A stretch of DNA of 31,974 nt from RGIG2161 sp964525525 (GCA_964525525.1 CAZGHD010000007.1:1-31974), one strand, 5' to 3'. Counted from the stretch's first letter, positions 1-8,114 are shown. Made by a program: numbers and translations. The notes: a model not told the origin generated them from the sequence alone.

Positions 1-1
1 T

Positions 2-766
2 CTTTATTCGGACGACGTTGAACCTTTTGAGGAAGAAGAGGATGAAGAAGATTTCAACGTATGCCTGCTTGTAACTAAAGAGGGATATTTGAAAAAGATC
101 ACGCTGAAATCACTCAGAGGCAACGATGAGCAAAAGCTCAAAGACGGCGACGAGATAATTTTGAACCGCGAGATTTCAAACAAAGAAGAACTGTTATTCT
201 TCTCTGATAAAGCACGCGCGTATAAAGCCCGCCTATCCGATTTTGAGCCGGTTAAGGCATCCGTTCTCGGAGATTACATCCCCGCCAAGCTCGCGTTTGA
301 GGACGGCGAGAAAATGGTATCGGTGCTGCTCCCAGGCACTTACAAAGAAACGGACAACGTTATCTTTGCGTTTGAAAACGGAAAGTGCGCCCGCGTGCCG
401 CTGTCATCATATCAAACCAAGACGAACAGAAGAATGCTTACCGGTGCTTACTCCGATGCGTCACCGCTTGTAGCGGCTATCCACGAGGACGCAAAGAAAG
501 ACATCGTTCTCGTATCCAACGTTTCAAGAGCGATGATAATTTCTTCAGACGTTATTCCGCTGAAATCTACAAGATCCACACAAGGTGTATCTGTGTTTAA
601 GGTAAAGGGCGTTCAAAAGGTTGTTGACGCGACCGACAATATTGAAAAATACTGTGCAACAGTTTCGCGTTACCGCAAGACAAAGATCCCCGCTACAGGT
701 ACTATACTTGAAGAAAAAGATATTGATGCCGGTCAGGTATCATTATATGATATTCAGGACAACTGA
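2..766 (+). CDS. Type IIA topoisomerase subunit A (ParC/GyrA-like), C-terminal part, 5' truncated
   Basis: The reading frame is open from base 2, so the gene starts outside the window and only about 254 C-terminal residues are seen. It begins with an acidic linker (EEEEDEED) and continues as repeated beta-strand blades typical of the GyrA/ParC C-terminal DNA-wrapping pinwheel, such as CLLVTKEGYLKKITL, ELLFFSDKARAYK, VLVSNVSRAMI and RSTQGVSVFKV. The enzyme passes one DNA duplex through another; this domain binds and bends the DNA, while the catalytic tyrosine lies in the missing part. No GyrA box (QRRGGKG-like) is in the visible part, which favours a ParC-type or divergent subunit, but the box could lie upstream. 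It is the first gene of a plus-strand run with short gaps. TTG at 89 is an internal leucine, not a start. Confidence 0.85.
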   Translation, partial: LYSDDVEPFEEEEDEEDFNVCLLVTKEGYLKKITLKSLRGNDEQKLKDGDEIILNREISNKEELLFFSDKARAYKARLSDFEPVKASVLGDYIPAKLAFEDGEKMVSVLLPGTYKETDNVIFAFENGKCARVPLSSYQTKTNRRMLTGAYSDASPLVAAIHEDAKKDIVLVSNVSRAMIISSDVIPLKSTRSTQGVSVFKVKGVQKVVDATDNIEKYCATVSRYRKTKIPATGTILEEKDIDAGQVSLYDIQDN

Positions 767-786
767 CAGAAAGGAAAATAAATAAA

Positions 787-978
787 ATGGCAAACAAAAA
801 GAATACTACGATTAAAACCAAACGTAAACCCAAAACTCCCCTTCGCGTTATTTTGATAAGAATCCTCGCTATCATTCTTGCGTTTATGATGGTAGCATCG
901 GTTGCGTACTTTATAATTCCAACGTTTGCGGAAACACTTCCTGAACTGTCAGGCGTAATCTCTGCGGAAATTTTATAA
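787..978 (+). CDS. Small single-pass membrane protein, unknown function
   Basis: A 63-residue protein with a basic N-terminus (lysine/arginine/threonine-rich, residues 4-20), then one hydrophobic helix at about residues 21-46 (VILIRILAIILAFMMVASVAYFII) and a short polar tail. The positive-inside rule predicts the N-terminus in the cytoplasm. It lies 20 bases after the topoisomerase gene and 9 bases before the lipoprotein gene, so it is probably co-transcribed. The ribosome site AAAGGA is rather far (about 12 bases) from the ATG. I recognise no family. A cleavable signal peptide is an alternative reading, because PTFAETLP after the helix resembles a signal peptidase site (FAE), but only about 15 residues would remain. 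Confidence 0.7.
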   Translation: MANKKNTTIKTKRKPKTPLRVILIRILAIILAFMMVASVAYFIIPTFAETLPELSGVISAEIL

Positions 979-987
979 GGTGTCGAT

Positions 988-2139
988 ATGAAAAAAACAG
1001 TTTTTCTGATCTTATCCGTCGCTGTTTTGATGTTTCTCGTTGCTTGTAACGGCAGCGAGAACGCGCAGGAAACTACTGCGGAAACCACAGCAGCGCCGAA
1101 CGAGACTACCGAGTTTACTGTTGAGATTGACCCGAATGAAAAATCAATTAAAGACGCAGACTTTCCTTTTGACGAGTACGTTAAGCTCGCCGATCTCACA
1201 AGCATAAGCGTTTCGGTTTCCGAAAAGCAGGAGATCACTGACGAATACGTAAGCAAGTGGATCAGCTCCTCACTTACAAATCTCGATCATTTCACCCGCG
1301 ATGATTCAAAAACTATCGTCAGCGAGGGTGACGTTGTCAGCATTGATTTTGAAAGCATGATAAACGGGGAAGAGTACAGCGGCGGAATTCAAAGCGATTT
1401 TTGTTTCCTCACAGGAGCGGACGCATTTATACCCGATCTTGAAAACGCACTTATCGGCAAAAAAATCGGAGATACCTTTGACATCTCCGTAACGTATCCC
1501 GACGATTACGTTGTGGAAACTCTGGCGGGAAAAACAGCTGATTTTACTGTCACTATCAATTATCTCGGCACTCCTGACGAGCTTGACGACGAAAACGTAA
1601 AAGACCTGTCGGACGGCAAGTATACGTCTGCCGACGAATACGTAAAGTTTATAACCGAAATGCTTAAAGTATCGGCAGAGATTTCTTATGAGAACGAGCT
1701 TTACGATGCGATATGGAACGAGATCACCGAGAAAACCGAGGTTATCAAACTCCCTGCGCGCGACAGAATGGACTACTGCGAGAAGATGATCGAGTATATC
1801 ACCGAGATGTCGGAAGAATCGGGTTATACTTACGCAGATTTTCTTGAAGCGCAGGAGCATACCGAAAGTTCTTTCCTGGAGTATCTCTATAACGAATATT
1901 CTCCCGAAATTGTAAAAGAGGAGCTTATCGTCGCGGCTATATGTGCAAAGGGATCTATTTCCGACACCGTTAGCGATGACGAATATTCTGCCGAAGCCGA
2001 AAAATACGCTCTGTATTACGGATATAACACTGTATCGGAGCTTGAAGATGCGCTCGGAAAAGACGCTCTCAAAGAAATGATTTCCTTTAACAGCATAACC
2101 GAGCAGCTTGTCGATAAAATCACGGTTACGCATAGTTAA
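988..2139 (+). CDS. Trigger-factor-like peptidyl-prolyl isomerase lipoprotein
   Basis: A 383-residue lipoprotein: signal peptide with lipobox LVAC (Cys20), then a Thr/Ala/Glu-rich linker to about residue 55. Residues 111-195 resemble the FKBP-type isomerase domain of trigger factor (EGDVVSIDFESMINGEEYSGG, then FIPDLENALIGKKIGD and VTYPDDY). Residues 200-383 are an acidic helical region like the trigger factor C-terminal chaperone arm. The ribosome-binding N-terminal domain is absent, as expected for a protein anchored outside the membrane. The likely role is folding or isomerisation of secreted proteins at the cell surface, comparable in place to PrsA but of a different fold. The ATG is preceded by AAGGTG at 6 bases. 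Confidence 0.82.
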   Translation: MKKTVFLILSVAVLMFLVACNGSENAQETTAETTAAPNETTEFTVEIDPNEKSIKDADFPFDEYVKLADLTSISVSVSEKQEITDEYVSKWISSSLTNLDHFTRDDSKTIVSEGDVVSIDFESMINGEEYSGGIQSDFCFLTGADAFIPDLENALIGKKIGDTFDISVTYPDDYVVETLAGKTADFTVTINYLGTPDELDDENVKDLSDGKYTSADEYVKFITEMLKVSAEISYENELYDAIWNEITEKTEVIKLPARDRMDYCEKMIEYITEMSEESGYTYADFLEAQEHTESSFLEYLYNEYSPEIVKEELIVAAICAKGSISDTVSDDEYSAEAEKYALYYGYNTVSELEDALGKDALKEMISFNSITEQLVDKITVTHS

Positions 2140-2154
2140 GCCAAGGAGAAACGT

Positions 2155-2976
2155 ATGAATAACAACAATTCAACTCAAGTAAAGAATCCCGCACAGGAAA
2201 AGTATAATGCAGCAAGAGCCAATCTTCTTTTAATGCTGGTGCTTACGATAGTAAATCTCGTGCTCCTGATGGCAAATTCAGGTGTTATGCTCTTGTTTTC
2301 CGCTACTGCTCCTTATATTTTCGTAATGATCGGCGTAGTTAGTGAAATCAACGTAATACTCATAATATGCTTGTTAATAACCGCAATTATTTTGATAGCA
2401 TATTTTCTTTGCTGGATATTCAGTAAATATCATTACGGTTGGATGATAACCGCTTTAGTATTGTTCAGTATCGACACTCTTCTGATGGCAGGAATGTACA
2501 TACTCGCACAAGACGTCAGCGGAATATTGGACGTTGTTATACACATCTTTGTGCTTTACTATTTGATAATCGGCGTAAAATACGGATACAAGTTAAAAAA
2601 TCAACCCGCTACGCCTGAAACAGAATCAGAATCTAACGAAAGATCTTTTTCCTCACCGTGCGAAGAAGTTCGCGCAGAAAACGCACCTTCGGGTGATTCC
2701 GTTCCGCTAAGAAAAGCAAATAATGATATAAAGCACAGGATTTTACTCGAGCACGAATATTTAGGTCACCGTATTTGCTATAGAAGAGTAAAGCGTGTAA
2801 ACGAGCTGGTCATAGACGGATACGTATATGACGACGTTGAAATGTTGATAGAAGCGGCCCATGCGTTAAATGCAAGACTTGACGGCCATACTTTTCAAGT
2901 AGGATTTAACGGCTCTGCTCAAAGTTATCTCCGTGTAGACGGTCAAAAAATCGCAAGTAAATTAAGACTATTTTGA
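2155..2976 (+). CDS. Four-helix membrane protein with a C-terminal soluble domain, unknown function
   Basis: A 273-residue protein. Four hydrophobic segments fall at about residues 24-50, 55-85, 95-118 and 122-143. A polar, Ser/Glu-rich linker (about 150-185) follows, then a soluble domain of about 80 residues (ILLEHEYLGHRICYRRVKRVNELVIDGYVYDD to RVDGQKIASKLRLF). The soluble part looks like a compact beta-rich module with the pattern ELVIDGYVYDD...LTARxDGH-like...YLRVDGQKIA. I believe similar modules occur in other Clostridia but can name no function. The gene is 15 bases after the lipoprotein gene with a strong AAGGAG site, and is the last gene of the plus-strand run. Confidence 0.75.
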   Translation: MNNNNSTQVKNPAQEKYNAARANLLLMLVLTIVNLVLLMANSGVMLLFSATAPYIFVMIGVVSEINVILIICLLITAIILIAYFLCWIFSKYHYGWMITALVLFSIDTLLMAGMYILAQDVSGILDVVIHIFVLYYLIIGVKYGYKLKNQPATPETESESNERSFSSPCEEVRAENAPSGDSVPLRKANNDIKHRILLEHEYLGHRICYRRVKRVNELVIDGYVYDDVEMLIEAAHALNARLDGHTFQVGFNGSAQSYLRVDGQKIASKLRLF

Positions 2977-2978
2977 AA

Positions 2979-3013
2979 AACAACCACATCGCATTTTTTG
3001 CGACGGGGTTGTT
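2979..3013 (+). terminator. Imperfect hairpin after the topoisomerase-membrane protein run
   Basis: AACAACC...GGGTTGTT closes a stem of about 12 of 14 paired positions with a T-rich loop, three bases after the stop at 2976. The tract after it (CGCTATTTTTCG) is only weakly U-rich, so efficiency is uncertain. Confidence 0.5.
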
Positions 3014-3081
3014 CGCTATTTTTCGTCAGTAAGAAATCGTTCCGTTCTTTGTGCATTTGTTCTTCGGTATACGTATTATAT

Positions 3082-3108
3082 AAGGGAGAGAACGTATTTC
3101 TCTCCCTT
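3082..3108 (-). terminator. Hairpin after the DUF1667 gene
   Basis: A perfect 10-bp stem (AAGGGAGAGA / TCTCTCCCTT) with a 7-base loop lies between the convergent gene runs. On the minus strand it follows the stop of the DUF1667 gene. The following tract (ATATAAT) is A/T-rich rather than a clean U-run; it may serve both directions. Confidence 0.6.
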
Positions 3109-3112
3109 TCGT

Positions 3113-3463
3113 TTATCCAAGATTTTTTGTTGCGATTATATCGGTAGATTCGCCGTCGATGTTTTTGATTATTACGTCGCCGATTTTAATCGGCAGAGTA
3201 ACGTTAGCAGAATTTATGACCTTCATATAATCTTCTATCTTTTCTTTACGCACGGCGGCGCTTGTTTTTACCGAAAGCATTTCGTCGCCGCATCTGACGG
3301 TAGTGGTTATAACACGTCTCGGTTCGGTTGCTTCATCGGTTGCGTACTTTTTGCCTCTTACGCAAAGATTACCCTCAACTTTCGTTACGCTTTTCCCGTC
3401 AAGAGTCACCGCTATTCTGCATCCGCGGGGGCATACTGTACATATTATATTTTTTTCTTCCAT
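3113..3463 (-). CDS. DUF1667 protein of the glycerol-3-phosphate oxidation trio
   Basis: A 116-residue protein with an N-terminal cysteine cluster, CTVCPRGCRI and later CVRGKKYA, the hallmark of the DUF1667 (COG3862) family. It looks able to bind an Fe-S cluster, with the CxxCxxxC...C arrangement seen in molybdopterin oxidoreductase N-termini. It is the last gene of a three-gene run with the FAD/NAD oxidoreductase and the GlpA-like dehydrogenase; its start shares base 3463 with the last base of the preceding gene's stop. From memory, Thermotoga maritima carries the same trio next to glycerol kinase. An electron-transfer or assembly role in the complex is inferred from the trio, not shown. Confidence 0.85.
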   Translation of the reverse strand: MEEKNIICTVCPRGCRIAVTLDGKSVTKVEGNLCVRGKKYATDEATEPRRVITTTVRCGDEMLSVKTSAAVRKEKIEDYMKVINSANVTLPIKIGDVIIKNIDGESTDIIATKNLG

Positions 3464-4722
3464 TATTTTTCAGCCTCCGTCTCAAGCGAAACTACTAATT
3501 CATTGCCCGAAAGTGCAGCGATAACTTCTTTTTTGAGCAATATGCTTTCCATTTCTCCGGGAGCGCAATGCTCGCGTTTTACTGTCATAACGGTGTTTTC
3601 GCCGTCTTTTACTGTGATTTTTGCTTTTTTGAAAACGTCGGTTACTCTGAAGAATATTCTCGTGTCTTCCGCACGGTCGATTATCTGCGGAACAGTGTAT
3701 CGGACACCTCCGGCAGCTTTGAGAGATACTGCAGTTATCTTTTCATTACTATTACCATTTATATAATTTACCGCCGCTTTGCCGGCAATTTCTGCTTCCT
3801 CTGACACAAAGTCAACAAGGTCATGAACGTGAAGCACGTTTCCGCAGGCAAAAATACCCGGCACTGAAGTTTCGCGCTCGCCGTTTACAACAGCTCCCGA
3901 GGTAACGGGATCGAGTTTTACCTCTGCTTTTTTTGAAAGCTCGTTTTCGGGAAGAAGACCTACAGAGAGGAGCAGGGTATCACACTCTATATATTTTTCC
4001 TCACCCGGAATCGGACGTCTGTTTTCGTCAACCTTTGATATGGTTACGCCGGTAACTCTCTTGTCACCGTGAATTTTCGTAACAGTATGGCTTAACATAA
4101 GCGGAATACCGAAATCATCAAGGCACTGCACAATATTTCTCGTGAGTCCGCCGCTGTAGGGAAGAAGCTCGCAAACAGCTTCAACTTTAGCGCCCTCAAG
4201 AGTCATTCTGCGCGCCATTATCAGTCCTATATCACCCGAGCCGAGTATAACTACTTTTTTACCGGGAAGATAACCTTCGATATTTACGTATCTCTGCGCG
4301 GTACCTGCTGTAAATATTCCCGCAGGACGCGATCCGGCAATATTGAGTGCTCCGCGGCTTCTCTCGCGGCATCCCATTGCAAGAATAACCGATTTTGCCT
4401 GTACGGTAAACACACCGTCGGTATCGTTTACTGCAGTAATAACTTTATCGGCAGTTATATCAAGAACCATAGTATTGAGCTTGTACTCAATACCGAGCTC
4501 GATTACCTGCTTCGCGTATTTATAAGCGTACTCGGGACCCGTAAGCTCCTCTTTGAATTTGTGAAGTCCGAACCCGTTGTGAATACACTGTTCAAGAATA
4601 CCGCCGAGGAAAGGGTTTCGGTCAAGCAGCAGAATACTTCTTGCGCCTTTTTCGTATGCGGCTACGGCGGCGCTCATACCCGCAGGACCTGCGCCGACGA
4701 TGACAATATCTATATTTCGCAT
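3463..4722 (-). CDS. FAD/NAD(P)-dependent oxidoreductase (partner of the GlpA-like dehydrogenase)
   Basis: A 419-residue two-dinucleotide-binding flavoprotein. The FAD Rossmann motif is at the extreme N-terminus (IVIVGAGPAGMSAA), a second GxGxxG (VILGSGDIGLIMARR) for NAD(P)H lies near residue 155, and ATGC-like (ILAMGCRER) and FACGNVLHVHD motifs close the FAD site. I start at the ATG at 4722, one base after the upstream stop and preceded by GAGG; a longer in-frame reading to 4782 lies inside the upstream gene and adds residues absent from this fold. It probably passes electrons from the GlpA-like subunit to NAD(P). It resembles the sarcosine-oxidase-alpha/NADH-oxidase group. Confidence 0.85.
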   Translation of the reverse strand: MRNIDIVIVGAGPAGMSAAVAAYEKGARSILLLDRNPFLGGILEQCIHNGFGLHKFKEELTGPEYAYKYAKQVIELGIEYKLNTMVLDITADKVITAVNDTDGVFTVQAKSVILAMGCRERSRGALNIAGSRPAGIFTAGTAQRYVNIEGYLPGKKVVILGSGDIGLIMARRMTLEGAKVEAVCELLPYSGGLTRNIVQCLDDFGIPLMLSHTVTKIHGDKRVTGVTISKVDENRRPIPGEEKYIECDTLLLSVGLLPENELSKKAEVKLDPVTSGAVVNGERETSVPGIFACGNVLHVHDLVDFVSEEAEIAGKAAVNYINGNSNEKITAVSLKAAGGVRYTVPQIIDRAEDTRIFFRVTDVFKKAKITVKDGENTVMTVKREHCAPGEMESILLKKEVIAALSGNELVVSLETEAEK

Positions 4723-4723
4723 T

Positions 4724-6148
4724 TTACTTAGTCCTCTCGAAGTTAATGATAGATTCTCCGCCGTTTTTTGTAACTTGTTCAAACGGGATTCCGAGCTCTC
4801 TTGAAAGAATCTTAACTATATTGGGAGAGCAGAATCCGCCCTGACAACGTCCCATACCGCTTCTCGTACGACGCTTTACAGCGTCAAGATCACGCGCGGG
4901 AGGATTGGTGTGAATAGCGGCAACTATCTCACCCTCCGATATTCCTTCACAGCGGCAAATATAACGTCCGTATGCGGGATGATCTTTTATAAATTCGGAT
5001 TTTTCTTCGTTTGACATATCGTGGAATTTATGAGCAGGCTCGCGAATGGGATCAAAATCTGATTTTTCGGTCATTTCAAGTCCTGAATCACGAAGCATAT
5101 CTGCTATATATTCAGCAATAGCAGGAGAGGACGAAAGTCCGGGAGATTCAATACCTGCCGCGTTCACGAACCTGTCGCGTGGCATATTTATCACAAAATC
5201 ACCGGTATTTGGAGTACTGCGAAGTCCACAGAAAGATGTTATAACCGAGCGCATAGGCGGATTTTTGATAGTCTCCGCAACGCTCTTTGTTATAGTGTCA
5301 AGACCTGATTTTGTGGTGGTATTGTCGTGCTTGTCTTCGATATCCTCAGAGGTGGGACCAAGCAGGAGATTTCCGTCAACGGTAGGAGACACAAGGATAC
5401 CTTTACCCATTTTTGAAGGAACTCTGAAAAGGGTATGATCTACCATACATCCGAACTCTTTGTCAACAAGCATATATTCACCGCGGCGAGGGGTTATCTT
5501 AAAAGAATTATCACCGACAAGCGCCGCGATCTCATCAGAAAAGCATCCTGCACAGTTTATAACGTAACGGGACTCGATTGCACCGTTGCCGTCTGAAATT
5601 TCAAAATATTCGCCGGAGTCCTTGATAGAAGTCACGTTAAAGTTAGTAATAAGCTCACATCCGTTGTCCATCGCGTTACCTGCGGCGGCGATAGCAAGTT
5701 CATACGGGCAGATTATAGCTCCGCTTGGAGCAACGAGCGCATATTTCACGTTATCGGAAATTTCGCTTTCAAGTGCATGAAGCTCATCAGAATCAATTAT
5801 TCTCATATCCGGCACGCCGTTTTCTTTGCCGCGCTCAAGAAGAAGTTCCAAGGTTTTAAGCTCTTCTTCGTCAAACGCAAGAACCATAGAACCGTTTTTT
5901 CTGTATTTTACGCCAAGCTGTTTTGCAACGTTCTCCATCATAAGAGAACCTTTCACGTTAAGCTTAGCTTTAAGAGTACCCGGAGCCGCGTCAAATCCCG
6001 CGTGTACTATCGCGCTATTAGCTTTTGTTGCGCCCATTGCAACGTCATTTTCACGTTCAATAAGACAGATATTCAGATTGTAAGAAGAGAGCTTACGCGC
6101 GGTAAGAGAACCGACTACGCCCGCTCCGATTATGGCAACGTCAAACAT
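4724..6148 (-). CDS. FAD-dependent glycerol-3-phosphate dehydrogenase-like protein (GlpO/GlpA, COG0579) with BFD-like [2Fe-2S] tail
   Basis: A 474-residue protein. The N-terminus carries an FAD Rossmann motif (VAIIGAGVVGSLTARKL) and NSAIVHAGFDAAPGTLKA, typical of the DAO fold of GlpO/L-2-hydroxyglutarate oxidases. The last about 90 residues form a BFD-like iron-sulfur domain with CRCEG and, 30 residues later, CQGGFC. With the next two genes it should oxidise glycerol-3-phosphate (or a related 2-hydroxy acid) to the keto form in the cytoplasm and pass electrons on to NAD(P). The start is ATG at 6148, preceded by GGGAGA at 7 bases; a TTG at 6163 would add five residues and overlap that site. 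L-2-hydroxyglutarate dehydrogenase is the main alternative. Confidence 0.85.
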   Translation of the reverse strand: MFDVAIIGAGVVGSLTARKLSSYNLNICLIERENDVAMGATKANSAIVHAGFDAAPGTLKAKLNVKGSLMMENVAKQLGVKYRKNGSMVLAFDEEELKTLELLLERGKENGVPDMRIIDSDELHALESEISDNVKYALVAPSGAIICPYELAIAAAGNAMDNGCELITNFNVTSIKDSGEYFEISDGNGAIESRYVINCAGCFSDEIAALVGDNSFKITPRRGEYMLVDKEFGCMVDHTLFRVPSKMGKGILVSPTVDGNLLLGPTSEDIEDKHDNTTTKSGLDTITKSVAETIKNPPMRSVITSFCGLRSTPNTGDFVINMPRDRFVNAAGIESPGLSSSPAIAEYIADMLRDSGLEMTEKSDFDPIREPAHKFHDMSNEEKSEFIKDHPAYGRYICRCEGISEGEIVAAIHTNPPARDLDAVKRRTRSGMGRCQGGFCSPNIVKILSRELGIPFEQVTKNGGESIINFERTK

Positions 6149-6179
6149 AACTTGATCTCCCAAAATATATTCTGATTTT

Positions 6180-6208
6180 ATTATACCCCTTATCGGGTAT
6201 TAAATCAA
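6180..6208 (-). promoter_or_regulatory. Sigma-A-type promoter of the GlpA-like operon with an inverted repeat in the spacer
   Basis: On the minus strand TTGATT (6208-6203), a 17-base spacer and TATAAT (6185-6180) form a near-consensus promoter. Transcription should start near 6173, about 25 bases before the ATG. ATACCC-N6-GGGTAT (6183-6200) lies between and over the boxes, as expected of a repressor operator. Confidence 0.8.
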
Positions 6209-6257
6209 CATTTACAATACAAAAAGAAAGGTTACTCATATTTTTTCTGCCCAATTA

Positions 6258-6286
6258 TTGAAATAAACATTATAATGTGGTATAAT
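6258..6286 (+). promoter_or_regulatory. Promoter of the DUF4867 gene
   Basis: TTGAAA (6258-6263), a 17-base spacer and TATAAT (6281-6286). ATTATAATGTG occurs at 6269-6279 and again at 6318-6328, the second copy ending next to the GAGG ribosome site of the gene. Confidence 0.75.
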
Positions 6287-6339
6287 TATTCAAATCAATA
6301 ATTTGCCCGTAAATTATATTATAATGTGAGGTATACAAA

Positions 6340-6981
6340 ATGAAAGAAAAATTGAGAGTTCTTAATCCCGAGATTAAAATCTATTCAGTATGCGATCCCG
6401 AATTCAAAGAGTACGGAGAGGTGATCACAAACCTTGACGTATCCGAAGTAATTGAAAAAGCACTGAAGATTGATAGACCAAACGGCGGTTCTGCATATAC
6501 TCCCTCTATTCCCGAGCTTGAAGATATTGCTGAGTTTTCTAAGATCAGAGATGAATATTTCGGCGGTATGGATATACAGATAGGTCTTTGCTGGGGTTAC
6601 AACACCAAGCTGAACGCACTTGAATATCATAAATGTACCGAGATCAACATAGCGGCTACCGATATGCTCGTTTTCCTCGGCAGAATCAGCGACATCAAGG
6701 ACGGAATGTTCTCCTCTGATGACGTGAAAGCATTCTTTGTTCCCGCAGGAACTGCTATCGAACTTTATAACGATACTCTTCATTATTGCCCCTGCCAGAC
6801 AGGTAAGGACAGCTTTTATTCGATAGTCGTTCTTATGAAAGGAACCAACGGTCCTCTCAAATTCACGCCCGCTGACAATCGCATTATCGGTCACAACAAA
6901 TGGGTTATCTGGCACAGTGAAGCTGCTCCCGAAAACGGTTACGTTGGTATCTGCGGCACAAATCTTGACCTCAAATTTTAA
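6340..6981 (+). CDS. DUF4867 family protein, cupin-like
   Basis: A 213-residue soluble protein without signal peptide or membrane segment. Its sequence matches my memory of the DUF4867 family: LDVSEVIEKA near the start, a middle part QIGLCWGYNTKLNALEYHKCTEINIA, then VPAGTAIELYNDTLHYCPCQ and a C-terminal HNKWVIWHSE. The pattern of short beta strands with E...H (LEYHKCTE) and later H (TLHYCP) suggests a double-stranded beta-helix, as in sugar isomerases of the KduI type; metal binding is my inference. The substrate is unknown. The ATG is preceded by GAGG at 8 bases. It has its own promoter and terminator, so it is a single-gene unit. Confidence 0.78.
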   Translation: MKEKLRVLNPEIKIYSVCDPEFKEYGEVITNLDVSEVIEKALKIDRPNGGSAYTPSIPELEDIAEFSKIRDEYFGGMDIQIGLCWGYNTKLNALEYHKCTEINIAATDMLVFLGRISDIKDGMFSSDDVKAFFVPAGTAIELYNDTLHYCPCQTGKDSFYSIVVLMKGTNGPLKFTPADNRIIGHNKWVIWHSEAAPENGYVGICGTNLDLKF

Positions 6982-6993
6982 TTAATGCTACAT

Positions 6994-7029
6994 AAAAATT
7001 GCAAGTACGGAACCGTACTTGCAATTTTT
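6994..7029. terminator. Bidirectional terminator shared by two convergent genes
   Basis: AAAAATTGCAAGTACGG and its exact complement are separated by AA, giving about 15-17 pairs with A-runs on one side and T-runs on the other. It serves the DUF4867 gene on the plus strand and the phosphatase gene on the minus strand; the phosphatase stop codon begins in its edge. Confidence 0.92.
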
Positions 7030-8114
7030 TAGTTATTTATCATTATTTTTCGTATTTTATCAAGTTTTTCCTGCGTTACTCCTATATCAAGCAAAAACTG
7101 CACGAACATTTCGTTAATAGTTTTGTCGGGATACGTAGAACGCATGTTGGTCAAAAGATGCTGTGTCTCACCTTGAGCTTTCCAATTTCTGCTCCCGAAA
7201 CGAACGTTGAGCGAGGTTGTGTTATAGTCAAGGATCATATCGTCTTCGGTAAATCCAAGCACGGCTTCAAGCAGAAAAGCAATCGTTCCCGTTCTGTCAG
7301 CTCCGGCAACACAGTGAAAATATATCGGATAATTTTCTTCTTCGGCAAAAATATCGAATATCTCTCTTATCGGACCGTGTTCGCTGTCCTCGAGAATACT
7401 GCTGTACGCTTTAAGCGGAATATAACAATAGTTTACGTCTTTATCAAGACAACTCACGCTTTTGTCAAGATGCTTAAACTCCTCAAACGACACTCCCTCT
7501 CCGCGCAGATCAATTTCTGTTTTTATCTTCATATCATCGTGCATAATACGATGAGTTTCATCGGGGAGAGAACTCGGCATAAACCCCTCTCGCTCAAGCA
7601 GTGTACCGCGAAAGATCATCCCTTGTTTTATGTATTTTCCGTCCGCGTTATATTTGCCACCTAAATCGCGTATGTTACCAAAGTTAGCGCTTCGGATTCT
7701 TCTTATTTCTCCCGAAAGTGTAGAAAATTTGCGCACCTCACAATTTTCACTGCCGTCATCGACCTTCCAGTAATATTCGGTACCTACAAGAAGATTATCT
7801 ACCCACGCAAAGTAAACTCCGCTATCCTCGGCAGACGCACACACCGAGTGAATCGATCCGATAACACCGTCATAAACGGAGTTGCTAAACTCAGGATCGG
7901 TAGAAAGATCAAATTTTACCGGAGAGGTCGGATCGCTGTTTTTCCACTTAAAAAGCACTACCGCAGGGTCACTGAGCTCACGTCCCGATACCATCGTGTC
8001 TGTCAGCCAATCACAAGAAGTATCACCGATTTTCTGGCGACGCTCAAATTCCTTTTGTACGTCTGTCATAAGGGAAATTTGGGCATTGTTTTTAGGAAAT
8101 ATCAATTCTATCAT
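7029..8114 (-). CDS. Tyrosine-protein phosphatase (Y_phosphatase3 type) with an N-terminal beta-sandwich domain
   Basis: A 361-residue protein without signal peptide. Residues 147-153 (NIRDLGG) and 267-276 (HCVAGADRTG) are the signature pair of the atypical tyrosine/dual-specificity phosphatases of the Y_phosphatase3 family; Cys268 is the expected nucleophile and Arg274 the phosphate-binding arginine. Residues about 40-130 look like a fibronectin/purple-acid-phosphatase N-terminal sandwich (FKWKNSDPTSPVKFDLSTD, GTEYYWKVDDG). The family hydrolyses phosphotyrosine or phosphoinositides; the substrate here is unknown. The ATG follows AAGGAA at 8 bases. It is a single gene, flanked by terminators. 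Confidence 0.85.
   Translation of the reverse strand: MIELIFPKNNAQISLMTDVQKEFERRQKIGDTSCDWLTDTMVSGRELSDPAVVLFKWKNSDPTSPVKFDLSTDPEFSNSVYDGVIGSIHSVCASAEDSGVYFAWVDNLLVGTEYYWKVDDGSENCEVRKFSTLSGEIRRIRSANFGNIRDLGGKYNADGKYIKQGMIFRGTLLEREGFMPSSLPDETHRIMHDDMKIKTEIDLRGEGVSFEEFKHLDKSVSCLDKDVNYCYIPLKAYSSILEDSEHGPIREIFDIFAEEENYPIYFHCVAGADRTGTIAFLLEAVLGFTEDDMILDYNTTSLNVRFGSRNWKAQGETQHLLTNMRSTYPDKTINEMFVQFLLDIGVTQEKLDKIRKIMINN

Noticed and set aside
1306..2133. Minus-strand reading frame of 275 residues
   Set aside because: It is antisense to the lipoprotein gene, which has a signal peptide, lipobox and FKBP-like domain.
6999..7664. Plus-strand reading frame of 221 residues opposite the phosphatase
   Set aside because: It is a shadow of the phosphatase gene, begins inside the bidirectional terminator and shows no domain-like pattern.
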